A DNA stretch of 64,000 nt from Cristatella mucedo (GCA_009760855.2 WPIO01000214.1:150001-214000); one strand, 5' to 3'. Counted from the first letter of the stretch, positions 1 through 30,190 are shown. Translations and numbers: made by a program. The notes: generated by a model not told the origin, from the letters alone.

Positions 1-138
1 CATCGCATGCAACTTGTGTCCCAACTTTTCGAACCTTGGCGATCTGTACAGCGTCGGCCAAGTTGTGGCATTTACAGATTACAGAGGTGTCACACTCACT
101 AGAAACTACTGAAAGGCGATCGAAAGGAGCCGGAAATC

Positions 139-190
139 CGGGGGGGCAAATGTCAGGGGGCAAATGTCAAAAAAAGGGGGCAAATGTCAG
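139..190. repeat. three copies of GGGGGCAAATGTCA
   Basis: A short direct repeat in the intron after RECQL5 exon 8; the third copy is separated by an A-run. Confidence 0.7.
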
Positions 191-356
191 CCAGCAATAG
201 CCTTAATGCGAGACGCCAGCTTTAAGCCGAGTGCACTGCTCCAGATTAGGAAACCTCAACACAGAAAACACGCAAACTTTAAACAGCAGTGCAAGCTATT
301 CGCTGCCGGAAGTAAAAGATTGAAACTCAGAATGCAGCTCAGGTAGGCACACTTAC

Positions 357-18484
<18,128 letters not shown>

Positions 18485-18954
18485 ATCGATCGACGTACTG
18501 GCAAGCGCTACAACAAAACCGCACTTGGGAGTTGGCTCGCGCGCGAAATCACCAGGGAGGGCCTGCGTAGCTACAGCACAGGAAGCAGCGAGCACGTGAT
18601 CAGGCAGCCGGGCAAGAGGGGCGCACGTCGAGTAACTCCGAAGCGAGGCTCTCTGCTCGGCCGGTGCGCCCGCTGAGATGAAGGCTTGCAGCCAGCGACG
18701 TCACACACGAAGGGCTCACAAGAACCATTCAAGAGATGGGAGGTCCCTGGCACTACTGCTGTCTAGTATCTAATTACATCACCTCGTGGCACACACGACT
18801 ACTACATATTGCAAAATCTCAATAGTAGTAAAAATAATTGTAAACGACCAGTCAGGGATGGGTGTGGTGATGTCACACGTAATAACGACAATCCTGCTTC
18901 AGCACGGCACGAGCTCGCCTACAATACTTCATCCAGCATTATCCGTGGAAACTA
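18485..18954 (-). promoter_or_regulatory. 5' flank of the RECQL5-like gene
   Basis: Sequence upstream of the start codon, moderately GC-rich near 18500-18670. It should hold the 5' UTR and promoter. No TATA box, upstream exon or repeat can be supported here. Confidence 0.4.
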
Positions 18955-19055
18955 GTAATGATAATAACAATACATTTGTATAGCGCCCTGGGAAAACTTA
19001 ATATCTTTCTAGGCACTTTATACATGCTGCAAAGGAAGCATGCTCAGTTGGAAGA
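18955..19055 (-). mobile_element. LINE-A 3' tail, reversed
   Basis: AATAATAACAATACATTTGT followed by AGCGCCCTGGGAAAACTTAA and CTTTCTAGGCACTTTA. Confidence 0.8.
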
Positions 19056-19059
19056 ACTC

Positions 19060-20125
19060 GCTTTTCCAGTATCGCTGGTCGTGCGTTCAACTCAAACGAT
19101 CAAAATGAAATACGCTTCTTCTTTCAAAAGTCGCGATTTCACATCGAGGCGCTGTCGCGTTTTATACTTACTACTGTCGCTTAAGCTATACAACCAAGGC
19201 AACTACTGGCATCGTCCAGCACCACAATACTGTTGCCACCTTGTTTAAAGTCTAAAATACTGCGAGCAACATGCGCAGCGATGAATATCGAGAACGCACT
19301 AGTGAGAAGGCAAAGGAAACAGGTCGAAACGTGAAGATTAGTGGCAATAAACCGCGGCATCGAAGCTACAGCCGGTTTTTCCGTGTAGAGCTTAATGCAC
19401 ACTATATATAAATAGGAGGGCACATCCGTGCAGGCGAAGACTGAGCGAGCGCGAGCACGCACGCACGCACACACTTCCCGGCGCATGCACGCACACACAC
19501 ACACACAGTGAGGTACCCTCGCGTCTCACGGCACTAGCACCTTTGGCAATGCGTGTGAACAAGCTAGGATGGCTACCGGTGCGGCTCCGCGTATCAGAAA
19601 TATCCAGGAACATAGCCGCATTCGGTAACACCGACGGCGGCCTAGCGCCTGCGGCTCTTTGGCGTGCACGCGCATCTACGGCATTCGCGCAGGTCGGACG
19701 CCCAACCGCCAGCAACGTGCTGCTGTCAACAGCCGCAATTCACGGCCGCCGGCCGCTACCTGGAAGATCTTGGGCTCTGAAATCAGTAGACTCGACTCGT
19801 AGTAGACCAGCCAGACCAACGCGCACGCAGTACGTCACGCAATGCTAGAACCGCACGTGGCCGGCGCGGAGGGCTGCGACAAGCCACCGCAGCCGAACGC
19901 GAGAGCACGCCCTGCTTTAGGTAAACAGAGTGACGTAAAATGGACTCGCCGTCACGGCCATAATGGCACTGGCGCTTCCTCATCCGTGTCGGTGCGTTCC
20001 CCCTTCCCCCACCCCACCAATGGTGACCACTGGTTACGAAAAGAAAAACGCAAGTATAAAGCTCTCTTCTTGTCTAGATAGATGTAGCTCTAAATAACTT
20101 CAAATCTTCTGGAGATTTCGCCTTA
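19060..20125. other. no supported gene
   Basis: Mixed sequence with a short AC/CG-rich stretch at 19455-19507. Open frames here lack recognisable domains or splice context. Confidence 0.4.
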
Positions 20126-20129
20126 ATTT

Positions 20130-21040
20130 CCTAATAATAATAATAATAATAATTCACTTGATAAAGCGCCTTCAGAGAACTTAATCTCTCTCTAGGCGCT
20201 TTACATTTGCTGTAAAGTGAAATGCAATTGAATGGTAAGTAAAATCATGCTTGAAAAACAAACGAAATGAATAATATGGTTAGGGGTGACATGCACTGGG
20301 TCAGCATGCAAATGTGGTTAGTGGCAGCATGCACAGTGTCAGCACGCATAAGCACATCAAGGACGAATCACAGGGACCCACTAAATGCTGTCCTAAATAG
20401 GTGTGTTTTTAGGTTCCTTTTAAATGTGGTCAGGTCAGGGGATGTTCTGACGCAGGTCGGGAGGGAGTTCCAGGCTTTGGGAGCATATGAACTAAATGCA
20501 CGGTCTCCAAAGGATTTAAGGTTTGTACAAGGTATTTCTAGACTGTTGGATTCCGAAAAGCGGGTGGTACGATGCTTGGCCTGATGGGGTAGTATATCTG
20601 ACAGATAGGCTGGAGCCATAGAATGAAGGGACCTAAAAGTGAGCGATCAAACCTTGAAGTCAATCCGTTGCTTGACTGGTAGCCAGTGCAGGTCGGCGAG
20701 AAGTGGTGTGAATGTGGCAACTGCGACGCTCACGACAGACAAGCCTAGCTGCAGAGTTTTGCACCAGCTGCAATCGCCTGATCGCACATGCTGGTAGGCC
20801 AGTAAGCAGTGAGTTGCAGAAGTCGAGACGGGATGTCACGAATGCATGGACAAACTCGGACGTGGTATCCTTATCTAAACAAGCCCGAATTTTAGCAATG
20901 TTATGAAGCTGAAAATAGGCGGATTTGACTGTGGAGCTGATGTGGTCGTCTAACGAGAGGTCGCTTTGAGATATGACACCTAGATTTCGAGCTGATTCAA
21001 CTGGAGATATGCTGGCAGAGCCAATTTTGAGAGTCGGTCT
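20130..21040 (-). mobile_element. LINE-A 3' part, reversed
   Basis: Well-kept copy of the last part of the reverse transcriptase and 3' end, closest in the window to the copy at 7965-11110: LDFCNSLLTGLPACAIRR and the SLEIPCTNLKSFGDRAFSSY end can both be read on minus. The (TAA)n at 20132-20151 is its tail. Confidence 0.9.
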
Positions 21041-21049
21041 GTCCAATCT

Positions 21050-21165
21050 ATGGATCACACTTCCTATGTTCCGAAAGGTTTGAACTTCCTGCCGACAGAC
21101 GTCGCGGCGTCTCCTGCATTGGCATTTAAAATTACGTTCTCCACCGCATTTTCTATGCCAACTTT
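21050..21165 (+). mobile_element. LINE-A coding-end fragment
   Basis: SYVPKGLNFLPTDVAASPAL and a TFSTAF-like end resemble the LINE-A AWNSLP region in weak form. Confidence 0.5.
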
Positions 21166-21284
21166 TATTTATGTGCTCGAGTTCCTGAAAAATGTGAAAA
21201 ATTTCAACCTTTCCTGTCAGCTGACCAATGTCAGCTGACCAAGCTGGTGAGCTCACCCTAATAATAAGAGCAATCTGAATACTA

Positions 21285-21450
21285 GCTGATTTAACAGCTT
21301 GGTTTTTGTATAGCGACAGAAGAGCCTTTACGGTTATCACCAGCGTTTGCAGCGGCGGTAAAGAATCACCAACCACAGAATTCGAACCCGTGACCTCGGT
21401 TTCCCGAGGTTGTGAAAAGCTACTGCCTAACCTGGTGTGCTATCCTCTTG
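21285..21450 (-). mobile_element. SINE-B reversed
   Basis: CTAGCTGATTTAACAGC, GACAGAAGAGCCTTTACGG, ATTCGAACCCGTGACCTCGG (B-box on minus) and CCTGGTGTGCTAT mark a full-length copy. Confidence 0.85.
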
Positions 21451-21809
21451 CAGTCTTTCCTAATATTGCTAAATAGGAGAAAAATAAAAAAAATATTTCA
21501 GTATATATTTTCCTATTTATATTATCGAACGATGTTAAAACTAGCTTACGTTTTGTTTGTTTATCTTGTTGTCTGCGATTCTTACGCTGTGTTCTATGAG
21601 TTTTGCGGAGGCTCATTTGTTGAGGATCCGTTGCCATCAAACTTTGATGATGGTTTCTAACTTTTGAAAATTTTCAGCTGGTGTTCTTATTGAAATTAAA
21701 TTAAATTTTAGCCTTTGGAGCATTCGCCATTTGCATTTATATTTGCTTGGACTCTCGTCCCATTGGTCAACGCTAGCTAGCGAAAGAAAATATATACTTC
21801 GTTAGAATA

Positions 21810-22115
21810 GTACCCTAAGAGAACTTGATCTTTGTTCAGTCGCTTAATACATGCCACATAGCACTGGCCCACGACTTTGGTCGTTAAAGGTGTATTATCT
21901 CTGGGAAGAATCGAACGGTATTATCAACTAAACCGGTTTACATGTACGCACGTATAAATGAACATTCAAAGCTAAAAAATTTCATGCACACTGAATTTGT
22001 GCGTGGCATCGCTAATCAGTCGACATGCTTGTTCCAGAAAACGCGAAGCACCTAGACGTAGATTTCGTTTTTAGGTTGCTATGCAATGTTTTTTTAATCG
22101 TTACTGTGATCATTA
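21810..22115. mobile_element. decayed SINE-A (minus) followed by a LINE-A tail (plus)
   Basis: AGTACCCTAAGAGAACTTGATC to CTAAACCGGTTTA fits an old SINE-A; GAAGCACCTAGACGTAGATTTC with ATTATT end at 22040-22115 fits a LINE-A tail. Confidence 0.55.
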
Positions 22116-22375
22116 TTGTTATTTTTATGAAAAAATGAGAAATGTTTTGTTATGAAGAAATGAGGAAGCTAGCTCTGCTTGGCTGAGTGAAGCCCGCAAG
22201 TTGGGATCCTGAGCTTTGCGATCTCCATTTAAAGGCGCTAGCAGACGAACGGTCCGCTGCCTAGCAGCCGACCGGAGCGACGAAGCTTTATTATCCGCCA
22301 CGACCGAACCGTAAGCTGCGCTCACGTGACGTTACGTTGCTTAACGTGACGCCCGCGTCGCCCCGGCACGACTCG

Positions 22376-22424
22376 CAGCTGGCAGCTGGTCGCAGCTGGT
22401 CGCAGCTGGTCGTAGCTGGTCCTA
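22376..22424. repeat. 10-bp repeat GCAGCTGGTC, about 5 copies
   Basis: Perfect or near-perfect tandem copies, each with a CAGCTG palindrome. Confidence 0.85.
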
Positions 22425-22469
22425 TAGCCGGTCGGTGCGCAGCTATTATGCACCATTCGTAGCGAGTCT

Positions 22470-23960
22470 TACAGCGGATCATATATTGAAACTTCAAACC
22501 TTGCAAGTAAGTTCCAGTTTGGTTTTAGAGCTAATCACTCCGCAGAGTTGACACTGCTTCGGGTGCATAACAACCAACTTAGGGATGCAGACTTAGGTAG
22601 AGTCTCTCTGCTTGTTTTGCTCAATCTTTCGGCAGCTTTTTTATCTATCGCCAAGTCATTTTTGAGCGCCTTTCGTCTCACCTGGGCATCACTGACACTG
22701 CTCTGCAATGGTCCAGGTCCTATATCAGTGGGACACTCCAGAGTATTGATGTGAATGGACAAAAATCATCTGAGAAGCCACTAAAATATGGGGTACCTCG
22801 AGGCTCTGCGCTTGTTCAAGTTCTTTTCGCGGTTTGTACTCTGTTTCTAGCCAATGTGATAGCCCGGCACAATGTAGGCTTTCACTTCTGTGCAGATGAC
22901 ACTCAGTTGTACCTTTGCTTTGATTCATCCCAGCCTTCGAGCACCTCGAATTCTCTCAACTCTCTTGCTGCATGTAGTGATGAAATCCACACATGGATGT
23001 CAGCAAACATTCTTAAATTGAATGATGATAAAACCAGCTTATTAGTTATGGGAAAACCAAGTATGATTCAGAATTAGGAAAGGCTGACGCTCAAAATCGG
23101 ATATCTCCAGTCGAAGCTGCACGAAATTTTATAATATATGTATAATAATATATGTATATGTCATGAAATAATATGTCATGTTCCAGAGTGACATTTCACT
23201 AGACGATCACATCAGCTCCACAATCGAGTCTGCATACTTTCAGCTACGCAACATTGCTAAGATTCGGCCTTGTTTATACAGGTATACCACATCTAAATCG
23301 GCCCTTGCATTTGTGACATCCCGTCTTAGCTTCTGTAACTCACTGCTTGCTGGTCTATCGGCCTGTTCAATCAGGGTTTACAGCTGGAGCAAAAATTTAC
23401 AGCTAGCCTTGTCTGTCGTGAGCATCGCAGTTGCCACGTCACACCCCTTCTTTCCGACCTGCACTGGCTACCAGTCAAGCAACGCACCGACTTCAAGGTT
23501 TTGTCGCTCACTTTTACGTCCTTTCATTATTAGGCTCCAGCCGACCAATCAGATAGACTGCCCCACCAGGCAACGTACCACCTGCTTTTCAGAATCTAAC
23601 TGTTTACACTAAACCTCACCTCAAATTCTGTGGAGACGGTGCCTTTAGTTCGTATGCTCCCAAAGTCTGGAACTCACTCCCGACTTGCGCCATGATATCT
23701 CCTGACTTGTACACATTTGAAAAGAAACTAAAAACGCATCTATTTATCACAGCATTTAGTGGGTCCATGTGTGCTTAAGGTTGCTGATACTTAAAGATAA
23801 TACTACACTGGACAAAGCGCCCTCAGAGTACTCAATCTCTTTCTAGGCGCTTTTGCATGCTGCCGCTAACCATACTTGCATGCTGACCCTGTTCATGTCA
23901 CCCCTAATCATGTTATTCTTGTTGTTTATTGAGCATGTAATGTAATGTATCTCCGTCTGT
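22470..23960 (+). mobile_element. LINE-A copy, reverse-transcriptase part, inactive
   Basis: Begins near SYIETSNLASKFQFGFR-like sequence; LLNLSAAF, VPRGSALVQVLF and FHFCADDTQLYLCF (Cys replacing Tyr of YADD) are readable, then ISLDDHISSTIESAYFQL and the coding end. An unrelated TATAATA insertion lies near 23130-23180 and a reversed LINE-A tail piece near 23800-23855. Confidence 0.85.
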
Positions 23961-24265
23961 AACTCCACAAAGTCATAAAGACTATGCGGGTGTTACGCAG
24001 GAGAGTTTTGTATAGCGCACTCACAGCCTAAGCGGTTTTCGGTACGCATTCAGTACCCAACAGACTTCGTCTCACGAAACAAAGAGAAAGTGGGAAGCAT
24101 AGCAGAGTCAGGAGAGCAGTCGAGGTAGTGAGTAGCATAGAAGTAGCAGCTCAGGACCTCTGAAAAAGATGTGCCATAGTCGGCAGTAGGAGAGTAGTTG
24201 TCGTTGCGTATGAATTGTGGAAGCGAGTTCCACAGTCCAGGACCTGCAGAGCTAAAGCTTGCTAC
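23940..24265 (-). mobile_element. LINE-B 3' end, reversed
   Basis: TGTAATGTATCTCCGTCTGT at its 3' end, then GTTACGCAGGAGAGTTTTG and, on minus, WNSLPQFIRNDNYSPTADYG and ATHYLDCSPDSAMLPTFSL. Confidence 0.85.
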
Positions 24266-24267
24266 CA

Positions 24268-24370
24268 CTGAACATTCCACTGTGGTTCCTTTGCAGCAAA
24301 TGTAAAGTGCCTAGAAAGAGATCGAGTTCTCTGAGGGTGCTATATCAAACGTATTATTGCTATTAATATC
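24268..24370 (+). mobile_element. LINE-A 3' tail
   Basis: TGTAAAGTGCCTAGAAAGAG then CTGAGGGTGCTATATCAAAC; directly abuts the reversed LINE-B end. Confidence 0.8.
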
Positions 24371-24424
24371 ATCGGTGCCCAGCTACCTTTCGCCGTTCAC
24401 CCGGCTCGCTGTCTCTGCTTTGAA

Positions 24425-24575
24425 CCGCGCCAGCGCCGCCGCGCCAGCACCGCCGCGCCAGCACCGCCGCGCCAGCACCGCCGCGCCAGCACCGCCGCGC
24501 CAGCACCGCCGCGCCAGCACCGCCGCGCCAGCACCGCCGCGCCAGCAAAGCCGCGCCAGCACCGCCGCGCCAGCG
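24425..24575. repeat. 14-bp minisatellite, about 10 copies
   Basis: Unit CCGCGCCAGCACCG, almost identical copies. The 14-bp period is not a multiple of three, so an open frame across it is not evidence of coding. Confidence 0.95.
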
Positions 24576-26119
24576 GCTAAAGGAGCAGTCATTTTAAATG
24601 AGATACGTAAGCTCCCATTTAATTATAGCTCGCGACCTACGCGCTTTCGCTGCAGCAATGGGCCATCGCTAAATGCTATATTGAAATGCTCATTTGACAT
24701 CCAGCGCCATCAGTAAGCTGCAATTATTAGTTGACACTATCAAGCAAAGCTAAAACCAGAGCGCATGGGCTCATTCCAAACGTGTCCACGCGCGCTCAGC
24801 GTCCGCCGCCCGTTCAGTGTCCCCGAGGACGAAGGGGATGCAACGGTCAGAGCGCAGAAGCCACCCGGGGCTGGAAGCTGGCGGAAAATGGCGTGGCCGG
24901 AAGGAGCTGGCGCGAAATCAGCCGCCATCAGACGGGAAATCCCGCTCCGGCAGATGGGCAGATAGCGCAGCTGCGATAATTCTTCTGCTCTGCTATCCGG
25001 ACTGGCTGCGAGCAGTGTGGCACTTCTTGGAGTATCGCTTTCCTCTGCTCTCTTTTTCCGTTTTCTAATCGTTCACATGACACCTACATGTCAGCCAGGC
25101 AATGGCGCTCGCTAGGGACTTTTAGCGGTTCACGAGTTATATTCATTAGGAAGCAGATATGATATAACCTGCGACCGATCAACCGCATCGACCGACATAA
25201 TTGTGGACATGCGTACGTACGTGCGCCGCGTTAACGTTAGTCACTTCCGACTCCCTAGCCGCGGCTGACCAATAGGAAGAGAACTCGCGAAATTTGCAAA
25301 ATGACGTGTTAATGACAAACGCACTCGTGCGCTTGATATTTTCAATTCAATTATTAAATTTATATTTCAAACATAACGCCGGTCACTGGTGAACTCGTGC
25401 TCGCACTTCGGAGTGTTGTCGGAGAGTTCCGAGATTTTCTAGGGTGCAAGCTGTCAAAATGTATGCGACGGCACAGTTAGTCGGTTGCATGCCTCGTGCG
25501 TTGCAGACGCGGCTTCTTCAGCTGCGAAGGAATTTAAAGCGCAGAGCTAGACTTGAAGCACGCGGCGGACTCGTTCCCTAAGCTATAGGCGATCTACAGT
25601 GCTGCCGCGCTCTGCTATGGTCGGCGAAACGTCGTTCAATGAAGTCGTAACGACTCATTAAAAGGGGTTTGAGCCATTAGTTCCAACAGTATTGGTGACG
25701 CTTCTGCGAGGACTAGCACCCGGGAAGTTTTTGGCGTTTACGGGAAAGACTTCAGTTTCTCAGCCGTTACACCGCGTTCGTACAAAAGTGGAATAAAACA
25801 CTTGCTTGTTTTTGTATATTTTATAGAACCGCGCTACGTGGCCTCGAGCATGACAAACAGAGTCACGTATTCCACCTGCACTGTAGGGACAACTCCCGCG
25901 AGTCGACGGTGCAGACGTCTCTCGCCTCCACGGTAGTTGCCAGGTCGCTTGCTACGCGCCCATAATCAGTTCGCGACGGGTTTGTTTTCTACCTGCACAG
26001 GGAGAAAGTGAAGAAACTTTTGTGGACATCTTCCACGAGCTTACATTTAGATGAACGCCAGTGAAATATTTGTCTTCATGTCAGTTCTCTCATTCTTCAA
26101 ACTTTTCTCGCTAAGGTCC
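24576..26119. other. no supported gene
   Basis: GC-moderate sequence, no recognised repeat or exon. Confidence 0.4.
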
Positions 26120-26180
26120 TATCCTCCTTCAAGGTCGTATCCTCCCTTCAAGGTGCTATCCTCCCTCAAGGTCGTCTCTC
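26120..26180. repeat. three copies of an AAGGTCSTATCCTCCYTC unit
   Basis: Short imperfect tandem repeat of 18-20 bp. Confidence 0.7.
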
Positions 26181-26239
26181 TCTCCGTTGCGTGAACTCCG
26201 ACCTGCTAAGCTAAGGAAGCCACGGCCGCGCTGGTTCAC

Positions 26240-26810
26240 GCATTCGTGACGCTCAATTTCTAGACCTGCGTAAGTCGTCACTCGCAGGTCTACCAGTCTG
26301 TGCAATAAGACGCGTACAGTTGGTGCGAAATTCTCCCGCTAGGCTTGTCTGATGCGTGCGTCGTAGCAGACAGGTTCTGTCTATCACTGTTTAGGCTCCT
26401 TTCTTTCCTGCTCCGGCCGGTAGCTCATCGAAGCTGCATTCTGGGAAAACTGTAGGCTGGGCATCGTACCGGCCGCTCTTCTGAGCAGAGTTGTTTAGCT
26501 GTGCCTCTGGCCAGCCTTGAATCCATCGTTGGGTTACCGCGCGCCATCAGTTCGCCTACTCCCAGGTAAGCCCGAAACTCACTGCCTACTGACACAATGG
26601 CATCCCGTTTCATGAGGAAATGCGAAGAGGAGCTCAAACCCAAACCTACTCTTCACAGTATTTGTTCCGTCCGCGTGAATAGGTGTGCTTTTTTGTGTGG
26701 GTACTAAGCATGTTATCGCAAGCCAATTGTCAATCTTATTTCCACCATATATGCAACGTGCCTAGAAAGAATTCTCTCACAGGGCGCTATATAAATGTCT
26801 ATGCAAATCC
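26240..26810 (+). mobile_element. very decayed LINE-A 3' part
   Basis: TGTGCAATAAGACGCGTACAG with AGGCTTGTCTGATGCGTGCGTCG recalls the CAIRRLQLVQ...LVCRERR region, and CAACGTGCCTAGAAAGAATTC with GCGCTATATAAATG recalls the tail. Confidence 0.55.
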
Positions 26811-27247
26811 CTCAAAGGCAAGTGTGGGCGGCGAGACGGGAAATGACCTCAGCGAGCTGAGGACTCGGCTGATCCGGCAGGTGGCGCTGTGCTGGCCGCA
26901 TTTTTGCGTCGAACGGTATCTAGAATACCAAGCACCTTCTCAAAACCTGCGTCGTCATGTCACCCTAGATTAAAACGGCTCGCTCGAAAAAGAAACAAAT
27001 GGAGGTCAAACTAAACTATTTTTCCTATAATTCTGCATCTTTCGCGACATCAGCCGTAGCTGCTGGCAAAGCAGATGAAATCGGCGAGTGGCTACGGTGC
27101 GACGCGTCGCCATCAGAAACCTCGTAGTGAACTCTCCAGGTCGTCACAGCGTGCTCGTATTTTTTTGCGAAACGAAGACACAGACAACTCGCGTGTGCTG
27201 GAGACTCTTTGAATAAATCGCGACTGTGCGTTACATATATATACATA

Positions 27248-27260
27248 TACACACACACAC

Positions 27261-27325
<65 letters not shown>

Positions 27326-27484
27326 ACGCGCTTGTATAGCGCCCTAAGAGAATTTAATCTAGATTCAGGCGCTTTACGTATGCCACGGGGTTCGAGCCGA
27401 CGACCTCGGTCATTAAATACGTTCATCTTGACCTCAATCGTTAAAGGCGAGCACCTCAATCACTGGGCCGAACCAGCGCGGCAT
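27248..27484 (-). mobile_element. SINE-A reversed with (AC)n/(AT)n tail
   Basis: AC repeat 27248-27302 and AT repeat 27303-27324 are followed by TATAGCGCCCTAAGAGAATT, GGGGTTCGAGCCGACGACCT (B-box) and a head ending CCGAACCAGCGCGGC. Confidence 0.8.
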
Positions 27485-27569
27485 TGCATCCACAGTCGGT
27501 GGGCAACGCAGACGGCTCTCAGTGAAGACGGCGGCAGAGTCCTGCGAAAACTAAGCGCTTGCGTTTTTA

Positions 27570-27720
27570 GTTAGTTTGGGCTGATTTCAGTTCGTTGCGG
27601 AAGGTTTTAGTTAGTCTCACTTTGTTTCAGTTCGTTTGAGTTGATTTTAAGTAGCTTTATTTAGTCTCGGTTGGTTTTAGTTCGCTGCAGTCGATTTGAG
27701 TTGGTTTAGCTGAATTTAGA
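27570..27720. repeat. degenerate GTTTYAGTTYG repeat
   Basis: About eight imperfect copies of a T-rich GTTTTAGTTAG / GTTTCAGTTCG motif without a fixed period. Confidence 0.55.
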
Positions 27721-27729
27721 AAGAATGGC

Positions 27730-29030
27730 GCCAGTCGATCGCGGAGAGCGATTGGAGCGACAATCGCCAGCGAGAAACGACGAGAAAGGGCGAGAGCGTT
27801 TAAATGCCCAAACTGTCCGGTGCGACACCACCAGAGTTAAGTTGTACGATCGACGTTAGCGAGTGGCGACGCCAGCACAGCGGGCGACTACACATCTACT
27901 GGGCCTTTTCCACTGGCTAACTACGCAGTAAATAAATATATCGCGATCTACGAACCATGTACATTATCGACAACAAACATCCGCGTAGATCGCGCACGGT
28001 GACTATACGAGCTAGTTTAAGGGGCGGTCACTATTCAGCATACTTTTTGGCGTATTATTTTTGCGTAAATGTTTCTAGTTTATTAAGCTTGGCGCATCCT
28101 GTTGTGGCGCCGCCGTGCTTCAACGGTGTGACCGAACCACTGTGGACGCGGCCGGGCACTGTAAGGGCATGCTCAAACTTGACTTCCGGCCGGGTTGAAA
28201 AAGGCATAGCCCGAAGGTCAGTCGCTGGGATTGGCTGCCTGGCCACGCCTCCCCCGCGCGGAGCTGGCTGCTAGCGGCGCTTGCGCCCGTGGACGTCTGA
28301 CGCCTCGCGCGAAGTCGGTTTGCGTGGCGAGAAAGTTAGAGTTGTGGCAACTGCTCCGCCTTCCCTATCGCCTCGCCAGGCCGGTGGTGTGAGCTTCCTC
28401 GGTTACCAACAGGTCGCAGCACGAGATATCTCGTCCTCGTTCGCTGGAGACGCCGCACGCCAGCTAGTGTTGCATCGGCGATTCGGGCTATGCGCTCGCG
28501 CTTTTACGCGCGCGCGCATAGCCCGATTGGCGACGACTTTCTAAGCTCGCTGGCTTTTTTCCGCTGCCATCGTCGCGCCGCCGCCGCCACTGGCCGACAG
28601 CGTCCGTCGTCCATTTTACGCGTACTGATTGCGAACCGATTGGCGAACTCCGCCGAGGCAGCGTTTTCGGATCGCTCGCTAGAACTCGCTGCGGCGTCGC
28701 TGCCACTGGGTCAGCACTTAAGACTTCCACTCCGAGAGCTTCGCCGCCGCCGCAGCCGCCCCTCTCCCGGGCCATCGCTCGTTGACCTCTGTCCACAAAC
28801 GTCCAGCGGAGCGAGTGCAGCGGTACTACCGACGCGCCTCACCGCGTGTCCTACCTTGTGTCCGAGCACGCTCCCGTTGACCTGTTTTAGTCTCACGCGC
28901 GCATGAACAAACTCGCACAACTTGTGTTCATGCTGCAGTAGTAGATTTCAGCCGGAGTACTCGGGCGCTAGATAATTTTGAATCTGACTTTGCTTTCAGG
29001 GAAAGTGAAAAACCCAGCGATCGAAAGTTA
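27730..29030. other. GC-rich sequence without supported gene, with a foldback at 28484-28525
   Basis: From about 28100 the sequence is GC- and CpG-rich. Arms 28484-28501 and 28508-28525 are 18-bp inverted repeats with one mismatch and a 6-bp spacer. Open frames lack known domains. Confidence 0.5.
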
Positions 29031-29037
29031 CCTCATG

Positions 29038-29118
29038 ATAATAATGGCAATAATACATTTGATAAAGTGCCCTCGGAGAACTCAATCTCTTTCTAGGCGC
29101 TTTACAATTGCTGCAAAG
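29038..29118 (-). mobile_element. LINE-A 3' tail, reversed
   Basis: AATAATACATTTGATAAAGTGC and CTTTCTAGGCGCTTTACAAT. Confidence 0.75.
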
Positions 29119-29119
29119 G

Positions 29120-29285
29120 AAGCGCAGTCGAGCTGGTTTGGTCTAGCGGTTAAGGTGCTCGCCGCGACCAAGGTCTGACTGAGGTCGTGGGCTCGAGCCC
29201 CGAGGCATAAGTGAAGCGCCTGAATAGAGCTTAAGTTCTCTTGGGGCGCTATACAAATGAATTATATTTATATTTATTAAAAGTT
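29120..29285 (+). mobile_element. SINE-A, best full copy
   Basis: GAGCTGGTTTGGTCTAGCGG starts a tRNA-like head with A-box TGGTCTAGCGG and B-box-like GGGCTCGAGCCCC near 29190. The tail AAGCGCCTGAATAGAGCTTA through GGGGCGCTATACAAATG mirrors the LINE-A tail. The ends are clear and no ORF is present. Confidence 0.9.
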
Positions 29286-29289
29286 ATCA

Positions 29290-30190
29290 CTGTGCTTTGC
29301 CGATATTCAATTGTAAAATGCATGAATTCTGGAGATAGCCACTTCTTGTGTGAGCTTTGAACAGCTTACTCGGTAAGTACGCACGCCTGAACTTTCGTCA
29401 AAACTAGCTAACGGGCTATGGCAAATGCTTCCGGTTGACACAAAATGGGGGTGACGGCAAGGTCACATAGTCGGAAACCTTCCTCGAATCATTAGCTTAC
29501 GAGCGTGAATGGACGAAGCTCGACGGCCGCACGCCGCGGCGGCCGACGATCCGAGCGGCGTCAACCGCCGCCACGCCGAGGCGCTGCGCGCCAAAGCACG
29601 CTGCGACGCGCGACCGCGACGAGCGACTCAGCTTCGCCAAGGCGAAACGAAATTAGGGCAAACCAGCGCCTAGTTGATGAAACGTCCTATCAAAAAGCCA
29701 CCGAGCCGGCGCGCGGAGCGAGAAGGAACGAAGGGACTACCGCTTCGGCGTCGTTGGGCAGCGCTGCGCCTCCGGAGCGCGTTGCGAAACTGAGAAAGAA
29801 GATGCCGCCGCAGATGGCACCGCGCGACGACATCGATCTGCTGCTCTCCGATCTACCGATCCATCGATCTTCCCTCACGCCGAACAATCCTCCCGCGCTG
29901 CTCGCTGACTGCTATAGAGCGGGAGAGAGGGTGGCGCCCATCCCTCGCACAGCGAGTGCACCCGACCCTGCGATCGTGTAGGTGGTGCTAAAAGACTTGC
30001 TGTTCGGCCACCCCACGAGGGAAAGAAGCAAACCATTCGAACGCACGACTTTTCTAGGCTACCGCATAGCAACCGCCCCAGCCTCAGCAGTTTCTTTTCG
30101 CGGGACACAAGACGCGCGCGCTCCGTGAAGCGGGACGACCCGGTCGACGGTGCGCGCCAGCTCCGCGTCGCCGAGCGACATTCGACAAGG
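29290..30190. other. GC-rich sequence with an unassigned 158-codon open frame
   Basis: Frame 29505-29981 (+) is Arg/Ser/Pro-rich at first and then less biased (PRDDIDLLLSDLPIHRSSLT). No family is recognised and no splice sites support it, so it is not called a gene. Confidence 0.3.

Noticed and set aside
21412-21660. 82-codon hydrophobic frame resembling a membrane protein
   Set aside because: It begins inside a reversed SINE-B and continues through AT-rich sequence; hydrophobicity follows from base composition.
24425-24575. CRISPR-like array
   Set aside because: The repeats are contiguous, without unique spacers, in a eukaryotic genome; this is a minisatellite. The same applies to 31936-32103.
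24357-24716. 119-codon frame with an Ala/Pro/Arg repeat
   Set aside because: Created by the 14-bp minisatellite, whose period is not a multiple of three.
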